Under the pieces are notes generated by a model. That model searched no databases and was not told the origin of the DNA. It worked only from the letters and a program-made list of their open reading frames with translations. From Pseudobutyrivibrio sp. YE44 (GTDB lineage Bacteria > Bacillota > Clostridia > Lachnospirales > Lachnospiraceae): DNA of 64,000 nucleotides. A program made the translations under genes and the position numbers. The DNA lies in contig NZ_FMXT01000003.1 of assembly GCF_900104335.1 (NCBI RefSeq), positions 211,623-275,622 of the forward strand. Direction: 5' to 3'. Shown here piece after piece: positions 40,039 to 48,479 of the stretch. Position 1 is the first letter of the stretch. Every line of letters begins with the position of its first letter.

Positions 40039-41505
40039 TTGGTATTTAGCTCACTTATATTTTGCACAATATTCCTACCACTTTGCCTCTTGGTATATTA
40101 TGGCCTGCCAAGAATTGCAGGTGGTGGAATAGACCGCAAAATCATTCTGTCTAACTATATACTGTTGTTTGAAAGCCTGATTTTCTATGCCTTCGGTGGT
40201 GTAAAATATCTGCTGCTTATCGGGGTGGTTATTTTCATTAACTGGAGTGCTGGCTTTCTTTGCGCTCCAAATAGGCACAGAAATATTGTGCGTGTTTTGG
40301 GGCTTATTTTTGCTGTGTTGGCAGACATGGGGATGCTGTTTTTCTTTAAGTATTTCAATTTCTTTATTGCTACCATCGAGAACGTATTTTATCCTGGCAA
40401 GCTTACAATTGCACAAAGAGCAACAGGCATTCTTTCAGGTGTTGGTACAGGTGCACTTGGCATCAGTGAAATTGTTCTACCTGTTGGAATTTCCTTCTTC
40501 ACCTTCCAGGCCCTTTCCTATGTAATTGATGTTTATAAAAATGATGCGGAGCTTCAAGGAAATATTCTATATTTTGCCCTTTATATATCTTGCTTCCCTC
40601 AGCTTATAGCTGGACCTATCGTTCATTACAAGGATATTGCTTCCCAGCTTTCAGAGAGAAATGTTGGATCCAATGAATTTGCTGAAGGCATAAAACGATT
40701 TTGTTTTGGATTAAGCAAGAAGGTGCTTATTGCAAATACTTTGGCTGCAGTGGCAGATCAAATTTGGTCTTCAGATATCAGCCAGTTGGATGTGACCGTG
40801 TCGTGGCTTGGTGCTATTTGTTACACCTTCCAAATTTACTATGATTTCAGCGGATACTCAGACATGGCCATTGGCCTTGGCAAGATGTTTGGGTTCGATT
40901 TTAAAGAGAATTTCAATCATCCTTACAGAGCAGAATCTATACAAGAATTTTGGAGACGTTGGCACATTTCCCTGTCTACCTGGTTCAGGGATTATGTTTA
41001 CATACCTCTTGGAGGAAGCCGACATGGAATGGGACGAACCTGCTTTAACATTTTTATTGTATTCTTGCTAACAGGAATTTGGCACGGAGCCAATTGGACC
41101 TTCTTTATTTGGGGCCTAGTTTACGGAATACTATTGATATTTGAGCGTCTATGGTTTGGCAAGATATTAGCTAAAAATCCAATTAAGTTTTTCAATCGTA
41201 TTTTGATTTTTATAATTGTAAACTCCCTTTGGGTGGTGTTTAGAGCGGGCACTATAATGGAGGCTGGAGCATTTATCTCAAGGATGTTTGTTGGAGGATT
41301 AAAGCCTCTTAATCTATTCAATTATTTATCAGGAATGAGTGTCATAGCCTTCATCTGTGCGATGCTATTTGGAGGTTTTGTGCAGGCTCATATGAGTGTA
41401 AAAGCAGTAAAGGGCAACATGTTGGTCTGCTTAACTTTACTTTTACTTAGTTTGTTGTTCCTAGTGAATGGAACTTACAATCCATTTATTTATTATCAGT
41501 TCTAG
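40039..41505 (+). CDS. MBOAT O-acyltransferase (DltB/AlgI type)
   Basis: 488 residues, about 11 membrane segments. ISFFTFQALSYVIDVY, FPQLIAGPIVHY, FWRRWHISLSTWFRDYVYIPLGGSR and the catalytic-His region LTGIWHGANWTFFIWG are the MBOAT signatures. It carries acetyl groups through the membrane to an extracellular glycan. The start is TTG at 40039, 7 nt after AAAGGGAG and just after the preceding stop. Works with the AlgX/DHHW-type protein encoded next, as in alginate and cellulose acetylation. Confidence 0.92.
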   Translation: MVFSSLIFCTIFLPLCLLVYYGLPRIAGGGIDRKIILSNYILLFESLIFYAFGGVKYLLLIGVVIFINWSAGFLCAPNRHRNIVRVLGLIFAVLADMGMLFFFKYFNFFIATIENVFYPGKLTIAQRATGILSGVGTGALGISEIVLPVGISFFTFQALSYVIDVYKNDAELQGNILYFALYISCFPQLIAGPIVHYKDIASQLSERNVGSNEFAEGIKRFCFGLSKKVLIANTLAAVADQIWSSDISQLDVTVSWLGAICYTFQIYYDFSGYSDMAIGLGKMFGFDFKENFNHPYRAESIQEFWRRWHISLSTWFRDYVYIPLGGSRHGMGRTCFNIFIVFLLTGIWHGANWTFFIWGLVYGILLIFERLWFGKILAKNPIKFFNRILIFIIVNSLWVVFRAGTIMEAGAFISRMFVGGLKPLNLFNYLSGMSVIAFICAMLFGGFVQAHMSVKAVKGNMLVCLTLLLLSLLFLVNGTYNPFIYYQF

Positions 41506-41533
41506 TTGTAACTATTATGAGGTCGAGTTTTAG

Positions 41534-42823
41534 ATGAATTTAAAGAATCTAAAAAACAAAATCTTCATATTGATTTTTCTAGGTGTCCTGGTGTTCCCTT
41601 GGGTAGGAGGTGGCGCTCTGCGCATTTTTGCACCATCTACCTTTAAAAGACTTTCTGTGGTGGAGACTGAAAAAAGAGAAATGCAGCAAATTGAGTGGGC
41701 AAATCTTTTAAACACCGGGGAAAGCATGTCAGGATTTATCGACGATAGAATCCCTTTCAGATATACGATGATTTCCTGGTACAAAGAGCTTAACGATATT
41801 GTAGATGCAAAATATCAGCAGGTAGCCATCGCAGTTGGACAGAGACTGTACAGTGCCCAGGTCGATAATAAGCAGGAAGTGGACAGAGGTCAGACTAATA
41901 AACCTATTGTGCCAGGTGAAGAGGCTCCAATCACAGAGCCAGAAGAACAGGTGGTAGACGATAACTACTTCCCACTTCACGTATATCAGGATGTAATAAT
42001 TGCAAGAGATGGATGGCTCTTCCTATATGGCGAGAATGAAATAGAATGCTATCAAGGCACCAATCTTTTGGACGAGGATACCATCAATCACTATATCAGT
42101 ATTTCAAATCGTTTAAAGAGCATATGTGATGCCCAGGGAAAACAGGTATATATCTACATAGCACCTAATAAATCCTCTGTGTATCCACAGTATATGCCAT
42201 CCGTCGAAAGGGTAACGGATTTTAGGCGAATTCAGCGTCTCTACGAACGAATGCAAAACGAATCCTCTATGCCGTTTATTTACCCATTGTTGGAAGAGCT
42301 TCAGGCTTCTTCTCAGAGCCAGGTATATTACAAGTACGATACCCACTGGAATCACATGGGTGGATTATTCGGAACAAATGCGTTATACGCATCAATGGGT
42401 GTTGAGCAGACTGATCCTTTCCAGTGGGTTACAGGAACAGAAGACGCAGAGAAATATGAGCTATACACCTACATGGGAATCCCAGACTCAATGGTGACCC
42501 ACGATGATGTAGAAGCCGTTGTAGACTATCGACCAGATGTAGCCGTGGATGGATTAACAAACCCAGAAAAGATGATTATTCACACTACCTCAAATGGTGC
42601 AAATCAAAAGAAGCTATGCTTCATCGGTGACAGCTTCCGTGTAAACATGGTTCCATACCTCACCAAAGACTTCACACAGTGTACCATTGCACATCGCGAC
42701 TACATGAGTGACATCCACGCCGACATCAAGAACGCCGACGTCATCGTCATCGAAGCCGTGGAACGCTACGACTACGAGGCCTTCAACACCGTCCAGCGCG
42801 TAATCAACGTACTCAGCAACTAG
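41534..42823 (+). CDS. AlgX/AlgJ-like (DHHW family) exported O-acetylation protein
   Basis: 429 residues. One N-terminal anchor (KIFILIFLGVLVFPWVGGGAL) is followed by an SGNH-like extracellular domain: VYIYIAPNKSSVYPQYMP, the DTHWN of YYKYDTHWNHMGG (about residue 276) and the Ser of KKLCFIGDSFRVNMVPYL near 360. It probably moves acetyl from the MBOAT protein to the polymer. The last 60 codons turn C-rich (GCC, GAC, ATC, AAC), unlike the rest. Its TAG stop (42821-42823) is the first triplet of the giant palindrome's perfect stem. Confidence 0.88.
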   Translation: MNLKNLKNKIFILIFLGVLVFPWVGGGALRIFAPSTFKRLSVVETEKREMQQIEWANLLNTGESMSGFIDDRIPFRYTMISWYKELNDIVDAKYQQVAIAVGQRLYSAQVDNKQEVDRGQTNKPIVPGEEAPITEPEEQVVDDNYFPLHVYQDVIIARDGWLFLYGENEIECYQGTNLLDEDTINHYISISNRLKSICDAQGKQVYIYIAPNKSSVYPQYMPSVERVTDFRRIQRLYERMQNESSMPFIYPLLEELQASSQSQVYYKYDTHWNHMGGLFGTNALYASMGVEQTDPFQWVTGTEDAEKYELYTYMGIPDSMVTHDDVEAVVDYRPDVAVDGLTNPEKMIIHTTSNGANQKKLCFIGDSFRVNMVPYLTKDFTQCTIAHRDYMSDIHADIKNADVIVIEAVERYDYEAFNTVQRVINVLSN

Positions 42824-43486
42824 CCCACGGGCCAACCAGCCCTTAGGTGCCATCCTCAGCGTTAGGCATATTTTAGGCAAGCAGCACCACCCACCACATA
42901 GGTATGGGTGAATTTGAGCAAAATAATAGATTCTCTTAATGCTGCAAATGTAGCTTTTAGTGGGTGTACTTTCATTGGTTTTGCACTTTGAAGCTACTGT
43001 ATGTATAGCTCAGACACTTGTAGTTCTAAATAATGCTCACCATCAGGGTATATAACTATCAGTTGCTTCCATACTCCGTTTGCTAAGTAAAATTAAAAAA
43101 GCAGGTTTTGTATGTATAGTCACCGTGGCACATTCAACATCGTGTCTCAAGTGACCACTGCAGCCGTCGTCCTAGCGGCTGCTGCCTATACATGCAAAAC
43201 CTGCTTTTTATTTTACTAAGCGCACTTCAAACTCCAGCAACTGATAGTTATATACCCTGATGGTGAGCATTACTGAAAAAAATGTGTGTCTGAGCAATAC
43301 AAACTGTAGCGTACAAAGTGCAAAGAATTGAAAGAACACCCACAATAAGAAAAGCTACATGCAGCATTTAGAGAATCATTATTTTGTGATTGAACCCATA
43401 CCTATGTGGGTGGTGCTGCCTGCCTAAAAAACAAAAATTGAGGATGGCACCTAAGGGCTGGTTGGCCCGTGGGCTACAGTGCTGAG
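42812..43486 (+). repeat. Giant imperfect palindrome, family C copy 1
   Basis: A foldback of about 675 nt filling the 650-bp gap between convergent genes. From outside in: CTCAGC/GCTGAG inside the two genes; a perfect 38-bp stem (42821-42858 with 43439-43476) starting at both stop codons; a near-perfect 26-29 bp stem (42881-42909 with 43394-43419); about 110 nt of imperfect pairing; a perfect 36-bp stem (43031-43066 with 43237-43272); an unpaired internal loop; a 21-bp stem (43099-43119 with 43186-43206, one T/G); and a 66-nt apex (43120-43185) with two side hairpins. No ORF inside. A second copy lies at the right edge of the window. Confidence 0.95.
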
Positions 43487-44538
43487 ATTAGGTGCTGCGC
43501 GATGGCGGCGAAGCCTGCGTCGTTGGGGTGGCCGGCTAAGAAGGACCCGATGGTGTAGACGGTGCCGTCGGGTGCGGTGAACTGGTCTCCTTCTTTGAGC
43601 ATGTAGTCTTGTACGCCTTGGATGTCGGAGAGGCTTACGTAGGTGACTCCGTTTTCGGAGGCTACGGCCTTTTTGGTGGCAATGATGCTCTTGTATGGCC
43701 AGAAGTTGTCAAGCATTACAATTCGCGCGTTAGGATTGTAAGTCTTGATGTACTTTATCATGTCTGATAAGTCTTCTTTGAAATGGTCTTCGTGATTTTT
43801 AACGTTTTCTCCTAGTTCGATAACGATGGTGCCATACTGGTATTTGGTGATGTATGGATCCAGGTCGTCTAGTTCGTAGTTTCTGGTACTTGAAAATTCC
43901 CATGAACGAAGTGACATATAGTCGTAAGAGCCGTACCCTTTGGCGGCTACGGTAAGGTGCACGTAGTCATTTTCTGGTGCGGTGGCACCACATCCCCAGC
44001 CTGAGCCCCACCAGTCCTTGGTGGCAGGATAAAGGGTGATTGAGTTTCCAATGAATAAAATATCCTTGGTGGCAGATGGTACGCTTTTGCCGGCGGTTGG
44101 TAAAGGAATAGGAATGTATTCTTCTGATAAATCGTCAAAGGCAACGTATCCATAATCTCCGTTGGTTTTAACCTTGTAGTAATCTGTTTCGTTGCACTTT
44201 GCAACTATGCTTACACGCTGATCCAGTGAAAAAGTGCCAAGAATTTCTGCAGTATCGTTAGGCTCCTCTCTTACATTAACTTTGCTTTGAGAATAGTAGG
44301 TAGCCTCAAAATCTGTGAAGGTGTAAGAGTCGGGTTTTACATTTTCAGTAGAGTCTGTTTCCTTTTCAGAAGGTGTTTCTTCCTCAGTAGCTTTTTCTTG
44401 CTCTTCCTGTTCTAGACGAGCTAGGGCTGCCTCTTGTTCGGCTTGCTGCTGTTTGCGCTGAGAAACAACCATTACGCAGAAACAAATAATCAATATAAAT
44501 AGAGAAATCCAAAGTCCAATAACAATTTTTTTCTTCAA
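43474..44538 (-). CDS. Exported SH3-SGNH hydrolase
   Basis: 354 residues. Anchor KKKIVIGLWISLFILIICFCVMVV, an acidic Glu/Gln-rich linker (30-70), a bacterial SH3 domain (KVNVREEPNDTAEILGTFSLDQRVSIVAK...YYKVKTNGDYGYVAF, about 85-140), then an SGNH/GDSL hydrolase with DILFIGNSITLYP, VIELGENV and the catalytic GHPNDAGFAAIAQHL. Likely an esterase acting on cell-wall glycans, perhaps removing the acetyl groups added by the convergent operon. TTG start with AGGAG 7 nt before. The 3' end of the gene is C-rich on its coding strand, and its stop lies in the giant palindrome. Confidence 0.87.
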   Translation of the reverse strand: MKKKIVIGLWISLFILIICFCVMVVSQRKQQQAEQEAALARLEQEEQEKATEEETPSEKETDSTENVKPDSYTFTDFEATYYSQSKVNVREEPNDTAEILGTFSLDQRVSIVAKCNETDYYKVKTNGDYGYVAFDDLSEEYIPIPLPTAGKSVPSATKDILFIGNSITLYPATKDWWGSGWGCGATAPENDYVHLTVAAKGYGSYDYMSLRSWEFSSTRNYELDDLDPYITKYQYGTIVIELGENVKNHEDHFKEDLSDMIKYIKTYNPNARIVMLDNFWPYKSIIATKKAVASENGVTYVSLSDIQGVQDYMLKEGDQFTAPDGTVYTIGSFLAGHPNDAGFAAIAQHLISAL

Positions 44539-44638
44539 AATAATTCTCCTATAATCCTATAAAATTTCTGTCTGTTTATTTATAATTATGCTTAGTAGTA
44601 TAACACTTATCAGATAATTAGTCATTTGAGGTCAAGCT

Positions 44639-46147
44639 ATGAATAAGATACTATCGGCAGCGGAAATGAAAGCCTGTGACAGTGAAACAATAGAACGTTT
44701 TGGGGTGCCAGGCTTGGTGCTTATGGAACGGGCTGCACTAGCAGTGTGCGATACTATATTAAAAGAGTATCCTTCTGCAAAAAACATAGGAGTTTTTTGT
44801 GGTCCTGGCAATAATGGGGGCGATGGAGTTGCTGTTGCACGAATCCTTCATAACAAAGGTGTTGGTGTGAAGGTGATGATGCTTGGAGACGCAAAAAGAT
44901 ATTCTGAGTCTCTAAGACATGAGTTGAAAATTGCTGTAAATTATGGCGTAGAAATCATTTATCCTTGGAATGTAGATGATTATAGTTTAAAGGAATTTAC
45001 GAAACTGTTTTCTCACTGTGATTTGTATGTGGATGCAATGTTTGGCATAGGTTTAACCCGTGGTCTTGGGGGAGAGTACGAAACTGCAGCCATATTTATG
45101 AACGAAAGTGAAAAGCCTACAGTTGCTGTGGATATGCCTTCTGGATTTGATACTGATAGTGGAAAACTTTTAGGTGAAATTGGCGTGCAAGCTGACAGAA
45201 CAGTTACCTTCGGATATATGAAGAAGGGATTAATACTGGGTGAGTGCAAGGTGGCTTCAGGAAACATTAGTGTAGAAGATGTTGGAATATACAATACGAA
45301 GGAGGATACAGCTAAGCTTCTAGATGACACCATCCTTAAAGGGGTTAAGCCTAGACCTGTAACTGCAAATAAGGGTACTTGTGGCAAGGTGCTTGTTATT
45401 GCAGGAAGCGAAAGTATTTATGGTGCCTGTTATCTTGCAGCCCAAGCTGCTCTTGTTACAGGTTCTGGTCTGGTGAAGATTTACACCCATGCAAACAATA
45501 TCGAAGCTATTCAGCAGGCATTGCCTGAAACTATGTACAAGGGCTATACAGCATTTGATGAAACGGAGGTTTTGGAGCAGATTAACTGGGCAGATTCTAT
45601 TATTCTTGGTCCAGGTTTTGGAACCTCAGATCTATCAATGTCTATTTTGGAGACTGTTGCAAGGAATAGTAAGGTTCCGGTAATAGTTGACGCCGATGGA
45701 TTAAATCTTTTGGCAAAAAATATAGAGATGCTTAATGATATGACAGCCAGAGTGCCAGTGGTGCTTACTCCTCATTTAAAGGAGATGGAGCGGCTGTGCA
45801 ATATACCTGTTTCTGAAATTAATTATGATATGGAAAATGTTGCAAAATCATTTGCAGCTACCCATAATTGTACCGTGGTTCTAAAGAATTTTACTACTGT
45901 GATCGCTAACGTAAATACGATATTTTATTGCAACAGTGGAAATCAGGGGTTGGCCACTCCGGGAAGCGGAGATGTGCTGGCAGGAATTATAGGCGCTCTT
46001 CTTGGACAGAAAATGGAAGCTGAAGAGGCTGCAGCAGCTGGAGCATACATCCATGGTGCTGCAGGAACTATAGCAACATATGAGAAAGGTATTAAGGGAC
46101 TTTTGGCTCGAGATATTATCGCCCAAATACCTCAACTACTAGATTAA
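44639..46147 (+). CDS. nnr: Bifunctional NAD(P)HX epimerase/dehydratase
   Basis: 502 residues. N-terminal YjeF epimerase domain (GVFCGPGNNGGDGVAVARIL; YVDAMFGIGLTRGLGG; AVDMPSGFDTDSG) and C-terminal ADP-dependent dehydratase of the ribokinase fold (GKVLVIAGSESIYGACYLAAQAAL; DADGLNLLA; VVLTPHLKEMERL; TPGSGDVLAGIIGALLGQ). Together they repair hydrated NADH/NADPH. The 3' end overlaps the convergent ylmH-like gene by 32 bp. Confidence 0.93.
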   Translation: MNKILSAAEMKACDSETIERFGVPGLVLMERAALAVCDTILKEYPSAKNIGVFCGPGNNGGDGVAVARILHNKGVGVKVMMLGDAKRYSESLRHELKIAVNYGVEIIYPWNVDDYSLKEFTKLFSHCDLYVDAMFGIGLTRGLGGEYETAAIFMNESEKPTVAVDMPSGFDTDSGKLLGEIGVQADRTVTFGYMKKGLILGECKVASGNISVEDVGIYNTKEDTAKLLDDTILKGVKPRPVTANKGTCGKVLVIAGSESIYGACYLAAQAALVTGSGLVKIYTHANNIEAIQQALPETMYKGYTAFDETEVLEQINWADSIILGPGFGTSDLSMSILETVARNSKVPVIVDADGLNLLAKNIEMLNDMTARVPVVLTPHLKEMERLCNIPVSEINYDMENVAKSFAATHNCTVVLKNFTTVIANVNTIFYCNSGNQGLATPGSGDVLAGIIGALLGQKMEAEEAAAAGAYIHGAAGTIATYEKGIKGLLARDIIAQIPQLLD

Positions 46148-46883
46148 GCTTTCCTTTACGGGACAAACCACCTTCTTCAATAATATTGAACTTTCCAAAG
46201 CCTCTGACAGAAACAGAGTCTCCAGCTGAAAGGATTTTATCATTGTTTTCAACAATATGCCCGTTTACGGAAACCTTTTTTTCTGTGAAATATGGAAGGG
46301 TATCCTTGCGGCTCAGGTTGTAGACTCTGGCGATGACAGCATCAGCTCGAGGAGAGGCTACTTGGATGGTGGATTCCTTAAGGGTAGCACGTTTGTAGGA
46401 TTCAGGCAGTTCTGAGAAGGAACATTTTACAGAATTGCGACCTACAGAAACAAAATTTTCAAGAAGATAATCGGCGGTAGATTCGTCGGCATAGATATAC
46501 GCATCCATGCCATCCACGAAGATATCGCCGAATTTTTTGCGGTCAATTCCAAGGCTCATCAAGGAACCAAGATAATCTCTGTGGTTGTATTCCTTTGCAA
46601 ATTTCTTTGCCAGAGGCTCCACCTTGATGCACTTGATTGGAAAATCTATTTCGTAACCAAAATCCTTTTCACTTCCAAAGCGAACCATTTTTCTTTCGCA
46701 GTTTTCATAGCCACCAAATAAGTCATAGGAAATAGGCGCAAAGGATTTATCCCTGGCGGCCTGGTACATAACCTCTTGTTGGCTAAGACTGAGGAAATCG
46801 CTAAAGGTGTATATATTATTTTGATAAGCTCTGTTTGAAAGCTCAATTAATCTTTTAAATAAAAGCTGTTCTTCGTCGTTCAT
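46116..46883 (-). CDS. YlmH-type S4-domain RNA-binding protein
   Basis: 255 residues. The N-terminal and middle domains are those of YlmH (LIELSNRAYQNNIYTFSDFLSLSQQEVM; LGSLMSLGIDRKKFGDIFVDG); residues 180-245 form the S4 RNA-binding fold (VSPRADAVIARVYNLSRKDTLPYFTEKKVSVNG...LSAGDSVSVRGFGKF). YlmH proteins act in ribosome-associated quality control and near cell-division genes in Bacillus. Tail-to-tail overlap with nnr. AAAGGA before the ATG. Confidence 0.88.
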   Translation of the reverse strand: MNDEEQLLFKRLIELSNRAYQNNIYTFSDFLSLSQQEVMYQAARDKSFAPISYDLFGGYENCERKMVRFGSEKDFGYEIDFPIKCIKVEPLAKKFAKEYNHRDYLGSLMSLGIDRKKFGDIFVDGMDAYIYADESTADYLLENFVSVGRNSVKCSFSELPESYKRATLKESTIQVASPRADAVIARVYNLSRKDTLPYFTEKKVSVNGHIVENNDKILSAGDSVSVRGFGKFNIIEEGGLSRKGKLNLVVEVFGR

Positions 46884-46963
46884 AAAGCATCCTTTCTGAG
46901 AGTTTTAATTATACTTGAAATATTGTAAAATAGCACCTAGATGTTGTAGGAAGGAGACATGTT

Positions 46964-47383
46964 ATGAGTTACAACGTTAACAAGATTTTTGAGGATGTGG
47001 CTTACCTGAGCAAGGTTCATACCAAAAAGGAATATGAGGCACATACCATTAATTTTAAAGAGGATAGATATGGTGAGTTTGAGGCGCTGGTAAAGGCTTC
47101 AGATGTAACAGCAGAGTGTAAACAGTTTTGCGAAGATGTTTTTGCAGGCTTTAAAAAGTTTGGTAAGGTTCGTGGTACAGACCAAATGAATCTTAATTAT
47201 TTTATGATTTACTATGTTTTCCCAACCATTCTTTCAGAAGAGGAAAAGGGACAGGAAATCTGTGATAACTTGAAGGATGTTTGGAATGAACGCTTCAAGT
47301 GCAATATTAATTACACAGATTACAACTCTCTTTATGATGGCTTCCAGACAAAGATTTTTGGAATTCCAATTAGAAGAAATTAA
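46964..47383 (+). CDS. Conserved-looking protein of unknown function
   Basis: 139 residues, soluble, charged and aromatic-rich, with no signal peptide or membrane segment. The pattern FCEDVFAGFKKFGKVRGTDQMNLNYFMIYYVFPTILSEEEKGQEICDNLKDVWNERF looks helical. No family recognised. AAGGAGA 9 nt before the ATG is a convincing ribosome binding site. It precedes the asparaginase gene by 46 bp in the same direction. Confidence 0.7.
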   Translation: MSYNVNKIFEDVAYLSKVHTKKEYEAHTINFKEDRYGEFEALVKASDVTAECKQFCEDVFAGFKKFGKVRGTDQMNLNYFMIYYVFPTILSEEEKGQEICDNLKDVWNERFKCNINYTDYNSLYDGFQTKIFGIPIRRN

Positions 47384-47429
47384 AATCAGTATTTGGGGAA
47401 TTAAAAATACAATTAGGAAATACTAGATT

Positions 47430-48434
47430 ATGAAGAAGATATTAATGATTGGTACTGGTGGTACCATTGCGTCAAAACAAACAGAGGTAGGTCTCACTCC
47501 AGGTCTTACAGCAGAGGATGTACTTGCCTATATCCCTGCGGTGGAAAAGGTCTGTCAGGTTGAGACTGTTCAGGTGATGAGCATCGACAGCACAAATATG
47601 ACACCTGATCACTGGAAAAATATCGTAAATACGATAGAAGAGAATTATGACAATTATGATGGTTTCGTTGTTTGCCACGGAACAGACACCTTGGCATACA
47701 CTGCAGCAGCTTTAAGCTACATGATTCAAAATTCAGCAAAGCCTATTGTTGTCACAGGTTCGCAAAAGCCAATCAGCAAGGATGTTACTGATGCAAAAAC
47801 AAATCTATTAGATTCCTTTATATATGCTGCTGATGACGCTTCTCAAAATGTCAGCATCGTTTTTGATGGCAAGGTAATCTGCGGAACCAGAGCAAAGAAG
47901 GATAGAGCAAAGAGTTATAATGCATTTTCCAGCATTAATTTCCCATATCTTGCTGTTATTCAGGATGGAGTTATTGTTCGATACATTCCGGAGGTTCCTG
48001 TTAGAGGCATTCCAAATTTCTATTATGACATGTCCGACAAGGTTACTCTTTTGAAGCTTTATCCTGGAATGAATCCTAAGGTTTTAAGCTATCTCTTTGA
48101 GAATTATGACATTATTGTCATTGAAAGCTTTGGTGTAGGTGGCATGCCTGAAGCGCTTATGGAAACCTTCTATACCGAAATGGAAAAATGGAAGGATACA
48201 GACAAGCTTGCAGTTATGACCACTCAGGTTGCCAACGAGGGCAGCAACATGACTGTTTATGAAGTAGGACGTCAGGTTAAGCAGGACTTCCATATGATTG
48301 AAGCCTATGATATGACCCTTGAAGCTACCATGACAAAGCTTATGTGGCTTCGTGGTATGAACTACAGTAACAAGCGACTTAGAGAAGCTTTTTATACAGA
48401 GATAAATAGAGATATTCTTTTTAGAAAGAAATAA
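47430..48434 (+). CDS. ansA: L-asparaginase, type I
   Basis: 334 residues, cytoplasmic. The two catalytic threonine motifs are present: MIGTGGTIASKQ (about residues 5-16) and VVCHGTDTLAYTAAALSYM (about 80-98), with TGSQKPI and the later MTKL...NYS segment of the family. Converts asparagine to aspartate and ammonia. No signal peptide, consistent with type I. The aspartate produced could also feed nadB, but that link is only metabolic. Confidence 0.93.
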   Translation: MKKILMIGTGGTIASKQTEVGLTPGLTAEDVLAYIPAVEKVCQVETVQVMSIDSTNMTPDHWKNIVNTIEENYDNYDGFVVCHGTDTLAYTAAALSYMIQNSAKPIVVTGSQKPISKDVTDAKTNLLDSFIYAADDASQNVSIVFDGKVICGTRAKKDRAKSYNAFSSINFPYLAVIQDGVIVRYIPEVPVRGIPNFYYDMSDKVTLLKLYPGMNPKVLSYLFENYDIIVIESFGVGGMPEALMETFYTEMEKWKDTDKLAVMTTQVANEGSNMTVYEVGRQVKQDFHMIEAYDMTLEATMTKLMWLRGMNYSNKRLREAFYTEINRDILFRKK

Positions 48435-48479
48435 TTATTTTGTTTTGCTTAAGCGACTGACAAATCTGGAGGAGAGGGT

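Noticed and set aside
43120..43206. Wobble pairs used to decide which strand of family C is the RNA strand
   Set aside because: Two mismatches favour the plus strand of copy 1 (G-T rather than A-C), but one in copy 2 (63622 with 63859) favours the other strand. The evidence is mixed, so orientation is left open.
42821..43476. Giant palindrome as a MITE or insertion-sequence remnant
   Set aside because: Transposon relics conserve their outer ends. Here the outer stems of the two copies are unrelated and the centre is invariant, with no target-site duplication and no transposase trace.
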